A stretch of DNA of 64,000 bases from contig NZ_JACBJG010000003.1 in the NCBI RefSeq assembly GCF_015910535.1, positions 248,001 to 312,000 of the forward strand. The letters run 5' to 3'. Source of the DNA: Saccharomonospora sp. NB11. GTDB taxonomy: Bacteria > Actinomycetota > Actinomycetes > Mycobacteriales > Pseudonocardiaceae. Below, piece after piece: positions 50,998-58,778 of the stretch (positions within the stretch are counted from its first letter, which is position 1; every line of letters begins with the position of its first letter). The position numbers and the translations under genes were made by a program. The notes beneath the pieces are model-generated. The model saw only the letters and a program-made list of their open reading frames with translations. It ran no database searches and was not told the DNA's origin.

Positions 50998-51939
50998 TCA
51001 GGCGGCGGTGTCGGCGGGAACGCTCGCGGCGTCGGTGACGCCGTCGGCGTGGTACTCGACGGCGTCGCCCGTGATCTGCATGAAGGCTTCCTCCAGCGAG
51101 CCGCGCTGGGGGCTCAGCTCGTGCAGCACAGCGCCGTGTTCGTGTGCCAGTTCGCCGATCCGCGAGCTGTCCAGACCGGAGACCAGCAACGCCTCGTCGT
51201 CGTCGACCACCTCGGCGCCCTGCGCACGCAGCACCTTGGCCAGCACGTCGAGCTGCGGGCTGCGCACCTTGACGGTCGACGCGGACGCGCGGGCGACGAA
51301 CTCCTCCGTGCTGCTCTGCGCGATGAGCCTGCCCTTGCCCACGACCACCAGCTCGGAGGCGGTCAGCGCCATCTCCGAGAGCAGGTGGCTGGAGACGAAG
51401 ACGGTGCGGCCCTCACCGGCGAGCCGCTGCATGAACTGGCGGATCCACAGGATGCCTTCCGGGTCCAGCCCGTTCACCGGCTCGTCGAACAGCAGCACCT
51501 CGGGATCGCCCAACAACGCGGTGGCGATGCCGAGTCGCTGCGACATGCCGAGCGAGAACCCGCCTGCCCTGCGGTCGGCGACCGAGCCGAGTCCGACGGT
51601 CTCCAGCACCTCGTCGACCCGGCCGAGCGGAATGCGGTTGGACTTCGCGAGCCAGGTGAGGTGGGCGCGCGCCGTCCGGTTGGGGTGGACCCACTTGGCG
51701 TCCAGCAGTGCGCCGACGGTCCTCAGTGGATGACGCAGCTCCCGGTAGTGCTTGCCCGCGATGCGCACGTGGCCCGACGTGGGGGTGTCGAGTCCGAGGA
51801 TCATGCGCATGGTGGTGGACTTGCCTGCGCCGTTCGGTCCGAGGAAGCCGGTGACCTTGCCCGGCGTGACACTGAACGAGAGGTTGTCGACGGCAAGGGT
51901 CTTGCCGTAGCGCTTCGTGAGGCCGACTGCCTCGATCAT
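50998..51939 (-). CDS. ABC transporter ATP-binding protein (drug-exporter type)
   Basis: A 313-residue ATPase. Walker A is GPNGAGKST, signature FSLGMSQRLGIA, Walker B VLLFDEPVNGLD. A C-terminal domain of about 90 residues includes LVSGLDSSRIGELAHEHGAV, as in DrrA/CcmA-like exporters. The ATG at 51939 follows GGGAGAACTG; longer frames upstream run antisense to the TetR gene and are not coding. Divergent from the TetR gene, which may control it. Confidence 0.93.
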   Translation of the reverse strand: MIEAVGLTKRYGKTLAVDNLSFSVTPGKVTGFLGPNGAGKSTTMRMILGLDTPTSGHVRIAGKHYRELRHPLRTVGALLDAKWVHPNRTARAHLTWLAKSNRIPLGRVDEVLETVGLGSVADRRAGGFSLGMSQRLGIATALLGDPEVLLFDEPVNGLDPEGILWIRQFMQRLAGEGRTVFVSSHLLSEMALTASELVVVGKGRLIAQSSTEEFVARASASTVKVRSPQLDVLAKVLRAQGAEVVDDDEALLVSGLDSSRIGELAHEHGAVLHELSPQRGSLEEAFMQITGDAVEYHADGVTDAASVPADTAA

Positions 51940-52065
51940 CAGTTCTCCCTGGTAGCACCCGTGTCCTTCCAGGATGCCTGATGATCGCGGTGCGGTGACT
52001 CGGTGATCCCCCTGACCTCGACCCTGAAGTTGCGGCCAGTTAATGAGCCGTGGTTCAATAATGGG

Positions 52066-52650
52066 GTGGCGAGACCTCGGACCATCGACCGACGCCGGCT
52101 GCTCGACGCGGCGGCCACGGTCATCGCGCAGGAAGGGCCCGCGTTCACGCTGGCCAGGGTCGCCGAGCAGGCCGGAGTGTCGGTCGGCAGCGTGGCCGGG
52201 CACTTCGGGTCCAAACACGGCCTGCTCGTGGCGCTGAGCGAGTCGGCGACCCGCCGGGTGGTGGCCGTGCTCCGCGAGGCGGCCGACGCGGCACCCTCGC
52301 CACGCGAGGCCGTGCGGGTGGCGCTCGTGGCGCTGTACGCCGACCTCGGCGACGCCCGGGAAGCGGCGAACCACCTGGCCCAACTCGGGGTCGACCTGGC
52401 CGATCCGACCCTGCGGAACCTGCTCGCCGAGCACTACGCCGCCGTCGAGGGCGTGTTGGGTGACCTCCTTCGCGACGCCGCGAGTGCGGCGGGTGACGAC
52501 TGGCGGGGGCCGGAACCCGACGTCGCGGCACGGGTGCTGCTCGCCGTGGCGAACGGCAGCGCGATCGACTGGTCGGCTCGCCCGCGCGGTGACCTCGTCA
52601 CGCGGCTGGAACAGGACGTCGAGGCGATCACGAGGAGTTGGTGGGCGTGA
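52066..52650 (+). CDS. TetR-family transcriptional regulator
   Basis: A 194-residue repressor. The N-terminal helix-turn-helix has AAATVIAQEGPAFTLARVAE and VSVGSVAGHFGSKHGLLVAL. The helical C-terminal domain binds an unknown ligand. The GTG at 52066 begins VARPRTIDRRRLLDAA. An imperfect inverted repeat TTAATGA...TTCAATAA (52039-52060) in the divergent region could be its operator for both the exporter operon and itself. Overlaps the SDR gene by GTGA. Confidence 0.92.
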   Translation: MARPRTIDRRRLLDAAATVIAQEGPAFTLARVAEQAGVSVGSVAGHFGSKHGLLVALSESATRRVVAVLREAADAAPSPREAVRVALVALYADLGDAREAANHLAQLGVDLADPTLRNLLAEHYAAVEGVLGDLLRDAASAAGDDWRGPEPDVAARVLLAVANGSAIDWSARPRGDLVTRLEQDVEAITRSWWA

Positions 52651-53558
52651 CGGGACTGGGCGGCAAGGTCGCGGTCGTCACGGGCGCGACCCGGGGGTGT
52701 GGACGTGCGATCGCGGTCGAACTCGGTCGGGCGGGAGCCACGGTGTTCGTCACCGGCCGCAGCACGCGCGAGTCCGCGTCGGTGCTGGGCAGGCCGGAGA
52801 CGATCGAGGAGACGGCCGAGCTCGTCGAGGCCGCGGGCGGTCGGGGCGTTGCAGTGCGCTGCGACTTCACGTCCGTCGCCGACGTGGCCGCCCTCGCCGA
52901 GCGGGTGGCCGCCGAGGGTGGGCTCGACGTCCTGGTCGACGACGTGTGGGGCGGCGACCGCTACGCCGACCACAGCTCGCCGTACTGGGAGTCGGACCTC
53001 GACGACGCCCTCACGCTCGTGCGCAACGGACTCGACACCCACCTGATCGCGCTGCACCGCCTGTTGCCGCTGCTCGTGCGGCGTCCCGGCGGGCTGCTCG
53101 TGGAGGTCACCGACGGCGAGGACGACACCGTGCACGGCGCGGCACTGCCGTACTACCTGGTCAAGTGCGGAGTGCGGGCCATCGCGAGGGCACTGGCGCC
53201 CACGCTCGCCGAGCACGGAGGCACGGCGCTCGCGGTGACGCCGGGGTTCCTCCGCTCGGAGGCGATTCTGGACCTCTTCGGTGTCACCGAGGCCACGTGG
53301 CGCGACGCGATCACCGACGAGCGGCCGGAGTTCGCCGTGTCGGAGACGCCGTACTACCTGGCCCGTGGGGTCGCCGCCCTCGCCACGGACCCGGACGTGG
53401 CGCGGTTCTCGGGCCGGACGCTGGCCTCGTGGACGCTCGCCCGCACCTACGACCTCACCGACGTCGACGGCAGCAGGCCGGACTGGGGGCGTTACTACGC
53501 CGAGGTGTTCCAGGCGGGCCGCGATCCGCTCACCATCGACCCTGCGCCGTACCGTTGA
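52647..53558 (+). CDS. Short-chain dehydrogenase/reductase-like protein
   Basis: A 303-residue SDR with cofactor motif TGATRGCGRA near residue 15 and the Tyr/Lys pair in YYLVK. The position of the usual catalytic Ser carries VTDGED, with Thr or Asp instead of Ser, so activity may differ. The WGGD segment after the fourth strand resembles DHRS1-like members. The GTG at 52647 follows GAGGAG and overlaps the TetR stop. It is probably the enzyme co-regulated with this TetR. Substrate unknown. Confidence 0.85.
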   Translation: MTGLGGKVAVVTGATRGCGRAIAVELGRAGATVFVTGRSTRESASVLGRPETIEETAELVEAAGGRGVAVRCDFTSVADVAALAERVAAEGGLDVLVDDVWGGDRYADHSSPYWESDLDDALTLVRNGLDTHLIALHRLLPLLVRRPGGLLVEVTDGEDDTVHGAALPYYLVKCGVRAIARALAPTLAEHGGTALAVTPGFLRSEAILDLFGVTEATWRDAITDERPEFAVSETPYYLARGVAALATDPDVARFSGRTLASWTLARTYDLTDVDGSRPDWGRYYAEVFQAGRDPLTIDPAPYR

Positions 53559-53588
53559 CCCCTCGCTCCGCGTGGGAGGATTGCCCGC

Positions 53589-55217
53589 GTGACACAGGGG
53601 GCATCAGTGAGCACGACGGAGCAGGGAGGCCGGGTCGCCGGGCCGGTGGGACCGCTGTCGGCAGCGGTGGCGAACCTGTGCCGACGATTGCAGCCGCAGG
53701 TGTCGCCGCGAACGGCGGCCGGGTTCACCCAGGTGCTGCGACGGCTCGGCGCGCCGTTGCAGGTCGCCGTGGCAGGGCGCATCAAGTCGGGCAAGTCCAC
53801 CCTCGTCAACGCGTTGATCGGACGCCGTGTCGCGCCCACCGACATCGGTGAGTGCACGCGACTGGTCACCCGCTTCCAGTACGGCACGGTCGACCGTATC
53901 GAGGTGGTGTTCAAGGACGGGGGCAAGCAGGTCCTGCCGTTTGCGGCGGACGGCTCCATCCCGGCGGAGCTGGGCGTCGACATCGACACGGTCTCGCACA
54001 TCGAGGCGTATCTGACCAACGCGGCGTTGCAGCACATGACCGTGATCGACACGCCGGGGCTCGGGTCGCTCGACGCCGCGTCGGTGGCGCGTACCGAGCA
54101 CCTGCTGAGCGCGGCGCGCAGGGGCAGCGCCGAGGCGGGCGAGGACACCGACTGGGACGAGGACGACGACCGGGGCCCCGACGAACTCGACGAGACCTCG
54201 CGCAACGCGGTGGCGGGCGCGGAGGCCGTGCTCTACGTGATGACGCAGGGGCTGCGGGCCGACGACGAGCAGGCGTTGGCCGCGTTCACGGCCGCCACCG
54301 CGAGCCGGGAGGCGGGTCCGGTGAACGCGATCGCGGTGCTGAACAAGGCCGACACGATCGTCGCCGACACGGTTGAGGGCGCCGACGGGGACACGTGGCG
54401 TGCGGCGACTCTGTTGGCACGCAAGCAGGCCGAGGTGCTCAAGCCTCGGGTGGCCGACGTGCTGCCCGTCATCGGGCTCATCGCCGAGTCGGCCGAGTCG
54501 GGCCAGTTCACCTCCTCCGACGCCGACGCGCTGCGGCAGCTCGCCGCGCTCGACGACGAGTCGTTGGAGGTCATGCTGCTCTCTGCCGACATGTTCACGA
54601 GCTGGGAGTGCGACGTCCCCGCCGGGGTGCGGGCGCGGCTTTTGGAAAAGCTCGACCTCTTCGGCATCCGATGCGCCGTCGACGCCGTGCGGGAGGACCC
54701 CGACGTCACGGCGGGCGCACTGCGACGGATGCTGCTCGACGTCTCTGGGCTCGCGGCCGTGCGGGCGAGGTTGAACACCGTGTTCGCCGCCAGGGCCGAC
54801 GGCATCAAGGCCGCGGCGGCGTTGGCGTCGGTCACGGCGCTGGCCCACGCGTCGGGCAACGCCGCCGAACGGCAGCGGGTCCACGACGCCATCGAGGTGC
54901 TGCTCGCCAAACCGGAGGCGCACCAGCTCCGGGTGTTGGAGGCGCTGACCCTCGTGGCGTCGGGTGCGGTGGAGATGCCGGACGACCTCACCGAGGAGGT
55001 GTTGCGGGTGGGCAGCAACGCCGACGTCGCGGCGCAGCTCGGCAAGTCCGGCAGTTCCCCCGCGGAGTTGGCGACGTACGCGCTGGAACGTGCGGGCTGG
55101 TGGCGGTCGTTCGCGTCGTTCGGCGCGACGCCTGCACAGAGCCGGGTCGCACACGTGGTCCACCGGGCGTACTTCCTGATCTGGCAGCAACTGAGGGCGT
55201 CGGGAGACCACCGATGA
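53589..55217 (+). CDS. Dynamin-like GTPase 1
   Basis: A 542-residue dynamin-family GTPase. The P-loop GRIKSGKST is at residues 63-71, switch motif DTPG at 154-157, and the G4 motif NKAD at 252-255. Between G3 and G4 lies an acidic insert (EDTDWDEDDDRGPDELDE). The C-terminal half is helical. No transmembrane segment is evident, so membrane contact would need a partner or an amphipathic part. In actinobacteria such proteins occur in pairs (IniA/IniC, DynA/DynB) acting in membrane remodelling or cytokinesis. Its stop overlaps the GrpE-like gene (ATGA), and a second dynamin follows. Confidence 0.9.
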   Translation: MTQGASVSTTEQGGRVAGPVGPLSAAVANLCRRLQPQVSPRTAAGFTQVLRRLGAPLQVAVAGRIKSGKSTLVNALIGRRVAPTDIGECTRLVTRFQYGTVDRIEVVFKDGGKQVLPFAADGSIPAELGVDIDTVSHIEAYLTNAALQHMTVIDTPGLGSLDAASVARTEHLLSAARRGSAEAGEDTDWDEDDDRGPDELDETSRNAVAGAEAVLYVMTQGLRADDEQALAAFTAATASREAGPVNAIAVLNKADTIVADTVEGADGDTWRAATLLARKQAEVLKPRVADVLPVIGLIAESAESGQFTSSDADALRQLAALDDESLEVMLLSADMFTSWECDVPAGVRARLLEKLDLFGIRCAVDAVREDPDVTAGALRRMLLDVSGLAAVRARLNTVFAARADGIKAAAALASVTALAHASGNAAERQRVHDAIEVLLAKPEAHQLRVLEALTLVASGAVEMPDDLTEEVLRVGSNADVAAQLGKSGSSPAELATYALERAGWWRSFASFGATPAQSRVAHVVHRAYFLIWQQLRASGDHR

Positions 55218-55684
55218 GCACGACGACAGGCGACGAGGCCACGGGCGCGGTGCACGCGCTGGAGGAGGACACCCCCACCGGGCGGCTCGACCCGGCGGAC
55301 GACGTGCCCGCCGACGGGGGAACCGCTCCCCGACCGCGTGCGTCGAAGTCGGGCGTGGAACCCGTGGGAGTAGCCGCACCGATCGATCACGAGCAGGCAC
55401 TCGCCGATCGACACGCGCTCATCCAGCTCTGCCTGTATGCGATGGACCGGGCCCGAAGCGGCGGGGTCGCGGAACGAATCGAGCAGGGGCTCGCCGGGAT
55501 CGGGGTGCACGCGATGCGTCCCGACGGTCAGCGGTTCGACCCCTCGCTGCACGAGGCCGGCGGAGCGGTGCCGACCGACGACGCCTCCCTCGAAGGAACC
55601 GTCGCCGAGACGGAACTGGTGGGCTTCGTCGACCACGACCGGTTGCTGCGCGCGCCGATCGTGACGGTCTACACGCGTCGCTGA
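55214..55684 (+). CDS. GrpE-like protein between two dynamin genes
   Basis: A 156-residue protein with a disordered acidic N-terminus (about 60 residues) and a C-terminal part resembling the beta domain of GrpE, the nucleotide exchange factor of DnaK: GLAGIGVHAMRPDGQRFDP, LHEAGG, VGFVDHDRLLRAPIVTVY. The long GrpE dimerisation helix is mostly missing. Translational coupling to dynamin 1 (ATGA) suggests they act together, perhaps with a DnaK-like protein encoded outside the window. I infer a partner or exchange-factor role; it is not tested. Confidence 0.7.
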   Translation: MSTTTGDEATGAVHALEEDTPTGRLDPADDVPADGGTAPRPRASKSGVEPVGVAAPIDHEQALADRHALIQLCLYAMDRARSGGVAERIEQGLAGIGVHAMRPDGQRFDPSLHEAGGAVPTDDASLEGTVAETELVGFVDHDRLLRAPIVTVYTRR

Positions 55685-55767
55685 CGAGGCGAGCGCTCGA
55701 CCGACGGCGACCGTCGGAGAGTGGAACGCGCCACCGGACCGGGTGACACCGCGATAGGGTCCGCCTC

Positions 55768-57624
55768 GTGAGCACGGCACCTTCCCTCGGTAAGCCCAGC
55801 CTGCCCGCGCAGGTGAAGAAAGCCCGCGAATCGCTGCTCGCGTTGCTGCGCGACCTCGACCCGCAGGCGGCGAAGTCGGTGGAGGACCAGCGCGGTGCGC
55901 GCACCACCAAGCCGTCGGTCGTGGTGGTCGGCGAGACCAACCGGGGCAAGAGTTCGCTCGTCAACGCCCTGCTCGCCAAGCCGGGGTTGTCCCCGGTGGA
56001 GGCCGAGGTCGCCACGGCCACGTACCTCGTGTTCGAGCACGCCGACGAGTGGCAGGCCCAGGCGTGCTACCCGGGCCAGTTGGCGCCCGTGGGATTCGAT
56101 CTCGACGAACTCGACCGGTGGGTGAGCGCCCGCCACGACCTGCCCGAGGGGCAGTTGCCGCCGCGCTACGTGGAGGTGAGCGGGCCGGTTCCGCTCCTGG
56201 AACGCATCAGCGTCGTGGACACCCCGGGCGTCGGTGGGCTCGACTCCGCCCACGGCGAGTTGGCGATGGAGGCCGCCGCGGGGGCCACCGCGTTGCTGTT
56301 CGTGGTCGATGCCTCCGCGCCGTTCACCGCCCCCGAGCTGCGATTCCTGACCGAGATGGCCGACCGGGTCGAGACGGTCGTGTTCGCCCTGTCGAAGACC
56401 GACCAGTTCCGTGGCTGGCGGCAGATCCTCGACGCCGACCGCGCGCTGCTCGCCGAGCACGCCCCGCGGTTCGCGGACGCGCCGATCCACCCCGTCTCGG
56501 CGCGCATGTTCGAGTTGGCCGCGAAAGCGCCGAACGAGCAGGCCGCGGCCCTGTTGCGGCAGAAGTCGGGTGTGGCCGACCTACAGGGTGCGTTGCAGGA
56601 ACTGCTGGTCGGACGCGCCGCCATGCTCGGTGAGGCGAACACATTGCGGGCGCTGTCGAGCGCGCTGGGCGAGCAGAGGGTCCGGCTGGCGGCGCAGGAG
56701 CGGGCGCTGACCTCCGGGGAGTCGGAGGCGCGGGCGTTGCGGGAGCGCCGCGACCAGTTGGTGGCAGACCGCCGGTCCTCCACGAAGGGCTGGCAATTGC
56801 GGATGCGTGGTGAGATCCAGCGCGCCCGGGTAGAGCTGGGGCACGAGGTCAGCAGGCAGGTGCGTGACGCGCAGACCCACTTCCGGCAGCGCATCGAGGC
56901 GGCGACCCGGGAGGAACTGGCCTCGCTCGCCCCGCAGGTCGACGCCGCCCTGCAGTCGGTGTCGCAACGCGTGTCCGCGCTGCTCGCGCAGCGGGTGACC
57001 CAGGTGACGGACGCCGTGCTGGCCGACCTGTTCTCGGCGGAGGAGTTGGCCGTGATCCGCGGGCAGTTGGCTCGGGGCGCAGGGGGACCGACGGTGGTGC
57101 TGCGCCCTCCGGAGAAGCGGCCTCCGACGGCGGAGGACAAGCTGCTGGTGTTCATGGGCGTCTCCGGTGGAGCCGGTGCGGCCAAGCTGGTCGCGGCACC
57201 GTTCGTGAGCGCGGCCCTGTTCACGCCGGTGGTGCTGCCCGCCACGATCGTGATCGGCCTCGGGGCGGGGTGGTGGATGGCCCGGACCCGGCGGCACGCG
57301 GCGGACAAGCAGCACGCCAAGCAGTGGCTCATCGAGTCGATCGCCGAGGCCCGCTCGACGCTCGACCAGCTCGTCGCCGAACAGCTCATCGAGGCCGAAC
57401 AGCAGCTCGCGCTCGCGTTGGACGACGCGCTGAGCCGCCGCATCGAGGCGATCGAGGCGGAGCTGAAGGAACTCGACACCACGATCAAGCTCGACGAGAA
57501 GGAGCGGGCCCGCAAGCTCTCCCAGGTGCGGCGCAGGGCCAAGGAGGTCGAGGAGGGCACCCGGCAGGCCGACGCGTTCCTGGGCCGGATCCGGGCGTTG
57601 CGCGACCGGCCGCGACAGGGCTGA
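55768..57624 (+). CDS. Dynamin-like GTPase 2 with membrane hairpin
   Basis: A 618-residue dynamin-family GTPase. P-loop GETNRGKSS at residues 55-63, DTPG at 151-154, and SKTD at 209-212 in place of NKxD. The stalk is helical with predicted coiled coils (RALRERRDQLVADRRSS, EAELKELDTTIKLDEKERAR). A hydrophobic hairpin at about 459-505 (KLVAAPFVSAALFTPVVL, ATIVIGLGAGWW) resembles the membrane-inserting paddle of bacterial dynamins. With dynamin 1, which lacks such a hairpin, it may form a heteromeric membrane-remodelling machine. Confidence 0.9.
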   Translation: MSTAPSLGKPSLPAQVKKARESLLALLRDLDPQAAKSVEDQRGARTTKPSVVVVGETNRGKSSLVNALLAKPGLSPVEAEVATATYLVFEHADEWQAQACYPGQLAPVGFDLDELDRWVSARHDLPEGQLPPRYVEVSGPVPLLERISVVDTPGVGGLDSAHGELAMEAAAGATALLFVVDASAPFTAPELRFLTEMADRVETVVFALSKTDQFRGWRQILDADRALLAEHAPRFADAPIHPVSARMFELAAKAPNEQAAALLRQKSGVADLQGALQELLVGRAAMLGEANTLRALSSALGEQRVRLAAQERALTSGESEARALRERRDQLVADRRSSTKGWQLRMRGEIQRARVELGHEVSRQVRDAQTHFRQRIEAATREELASLAPQVDAALQSVSQRVSALLAQRVTQVTDAVLADLFSAEELAVIRGQLARGAGGPTVVLRPPEKRPPTAEDKLLVFMGVSGGAGAAKLVAAPFVSAALFTPVVLPATIVIGLGAGWWMARTRRHAADKQHAKQWLIESIAEARSTLDQLVAEQLIEAEQQLALALDDALSRRIEAIEAELKELDTTIKLDEKERARKLSQVRRRAKEVEEGTRQADAFLGRIRALRDRPRQG

Positions 57625-57664
57625 GTGGTCGGACCACCTGCGTCGAGAGGGCCGAGAGCTCTTG

Positions 57665-57679
57665 GTTCGGGAACCGAAC
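57665..57679. promoter_or_regulatory. Short palindrome downstream of dynamin 2
   Basis: GTTCGG-GAA-CCGAAC, perfect 6-base arms with a 3-base centre, in the 131-base gap before the acidic-repeat gene. Could be an operator for that gene or a weak terminator; no T-run follows. Confidence 0.4.
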
Positions 57680-57755
57680 TTGCCTACGGTAAGTCCTACG
57701 AAGTACGTCGCTACGAACGAGCACATCGTGCCCTGACGGAGGGGGAGTATCACCA

Positions 57756-58436
57756 GTGTGGGCTGAGGAGAGCGGCGGCGCCGAGGGGCCGTCCGACGAC
57801 CTGTTGGTCACCGTCGAGGGCGAGGAGTACTCCGCGCCGATCAACTACGACATCGACGACGACGGGGTCGCCGACACCGCGGTCATCGAGCACGCCGACG
57901 GTTCGTTGCAGGCGTTCGTCGACGAAGACGGCGACGGGCAGGCCGACGCGTACCTCGCGGTGGACGCGCAGGGGCAGACCACGGCGTACGCCGAGTACGA
58001 CGAAGCCAGTGGTGACTGGGTGGGCCAGGAGTCGCCCGGTGGCGAGGGGGACGCAGGCGACGTCGGCACACAGGCGAGCACGGGCGGCACCATCACGGCC
58101 GAGTTCGACGAGGGGGACGTCGAGGTCGGGCCTGCGACGGTGGACACCGACCAGGACGGCGTGAACGACACGGCCGTCGTCACCTCGGAGGACGGCACCA
58201 CCATCGCGTTCACCGACATGGACGGCGACGGGGAGGCCGACGTCGCGGTGACGATCGACGAGACGGGCAACGCGGTGACCTACGAGCACTCCGGTGACGG
58301 CGAGTGGGTCGAGGTCGACAGCACCGGTCCCGTCGGGGCGGCGAGCGAGCCGGACCACGCGTGGGGTCGGCCCGAGCCGTTGGAGGGCGTGGCTCGCATC
58401 GACTCGGTCACCGGTCAGTGGATCAGCCAGAACTGA
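57756..58436 (+). CDS. DUF6802-like protein with four DxDxDG loops
   Basis: A 226-residue acidic protein without signal peptide. Four loops of the DxDxDG(x)AD type, as in EF-hand-like and thrombospondin calcium-binding repeats, start at residues 32 (DIDDDGVAD), 56 (DEDGDGQAD), 130 (DTDQDGVND) and 154 (DMDGDGEAD). The first and second pairs have the same spacing (24 residues), so the protein is an internal duplication of an about 70-residue unit. Matches DUF6802 of Actinobacteria. The GTG at 57756 follows GGAGGGGGAG. It follows the dynamin genes on the same strand. Calcium binding is inferred. Confidence 0.8.
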   Translation: MWAEESGGAEGPSDDLLVTVEGEEYSAPINYDIDDDGVADTAVIEHADGSLQAFVDEDGDGQADAYLAVDAQGQTTAYAEYDEASGDWVGQESPGGEGDAGDVGTQASTGGTITAEFDEGDVEVGPATVDTDQDGVNDTAVVTSEDGTTIAFTDMDGDGEADVAVTIDETGNAVTYEHSGDGEWVEVDSTGPVGAASEPDHAWGRPEPLEGVARIDSVTGQWISQN

Positions 58437-58475
58437 ACGCTCGTCCACGAAAAGCGACAAAAGCGAATTTCGGGG

Positions 58476-58506
58476 AGGCTCGGCGCTGCGGCGCCGGGCC
58501 TTTTTC
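58476..58506 (+). terminator. Intrinsic terminator after the DUF6802-like gene
   Basis: Eleven paired bases (AGGCTCGGCGC / GCGCCGGGCCT with one G-T pair, TGCG loop) followed directly by TTTTTCC. The rest of the gap to pckG (58507-58778) holds no gene. Confidence 0.92.
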
Positions 58507-58778
58507 CGTGTGGCCGCCTGGGCGTCTCGGAAGACCTTTCGCACTTGCGCGATTCAGCGAAAACTGAATCGATCCCCTTATCGTTCTTGTGAGAGAACCG
58601 ACTCTTCGAAGGGCCTGTTGACCTGTGTCGGAGCGCTACTCTCGGGGCATCCCAAACGCCAGCACACCGCTCGACGGTGCGCTTTGCCATTCGGTCGCCG
58701 GCAACGGAGCCCGCATCCGGACGTGTGCCTGACGCGCGTCCAGGTTGTGGGCTTCTGTCGTCGAAGACAGGAGTAGAG

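Noticed and set aside
51940-52434. Long N-terminal extension of the ABC ATPase
   Set aside because: It would overlap the TetR gene antisense; ATG at 51939 has a ribosome binding site and starts the usual ABC domain.
58677-58778. N-terminal extension of pckG by 34 codons
   Set aside because: No ribosome binding site, Arg/Ser-rich unlike PEPCK; the ATG at 58779 has AGGAG and the normal N-terminus.
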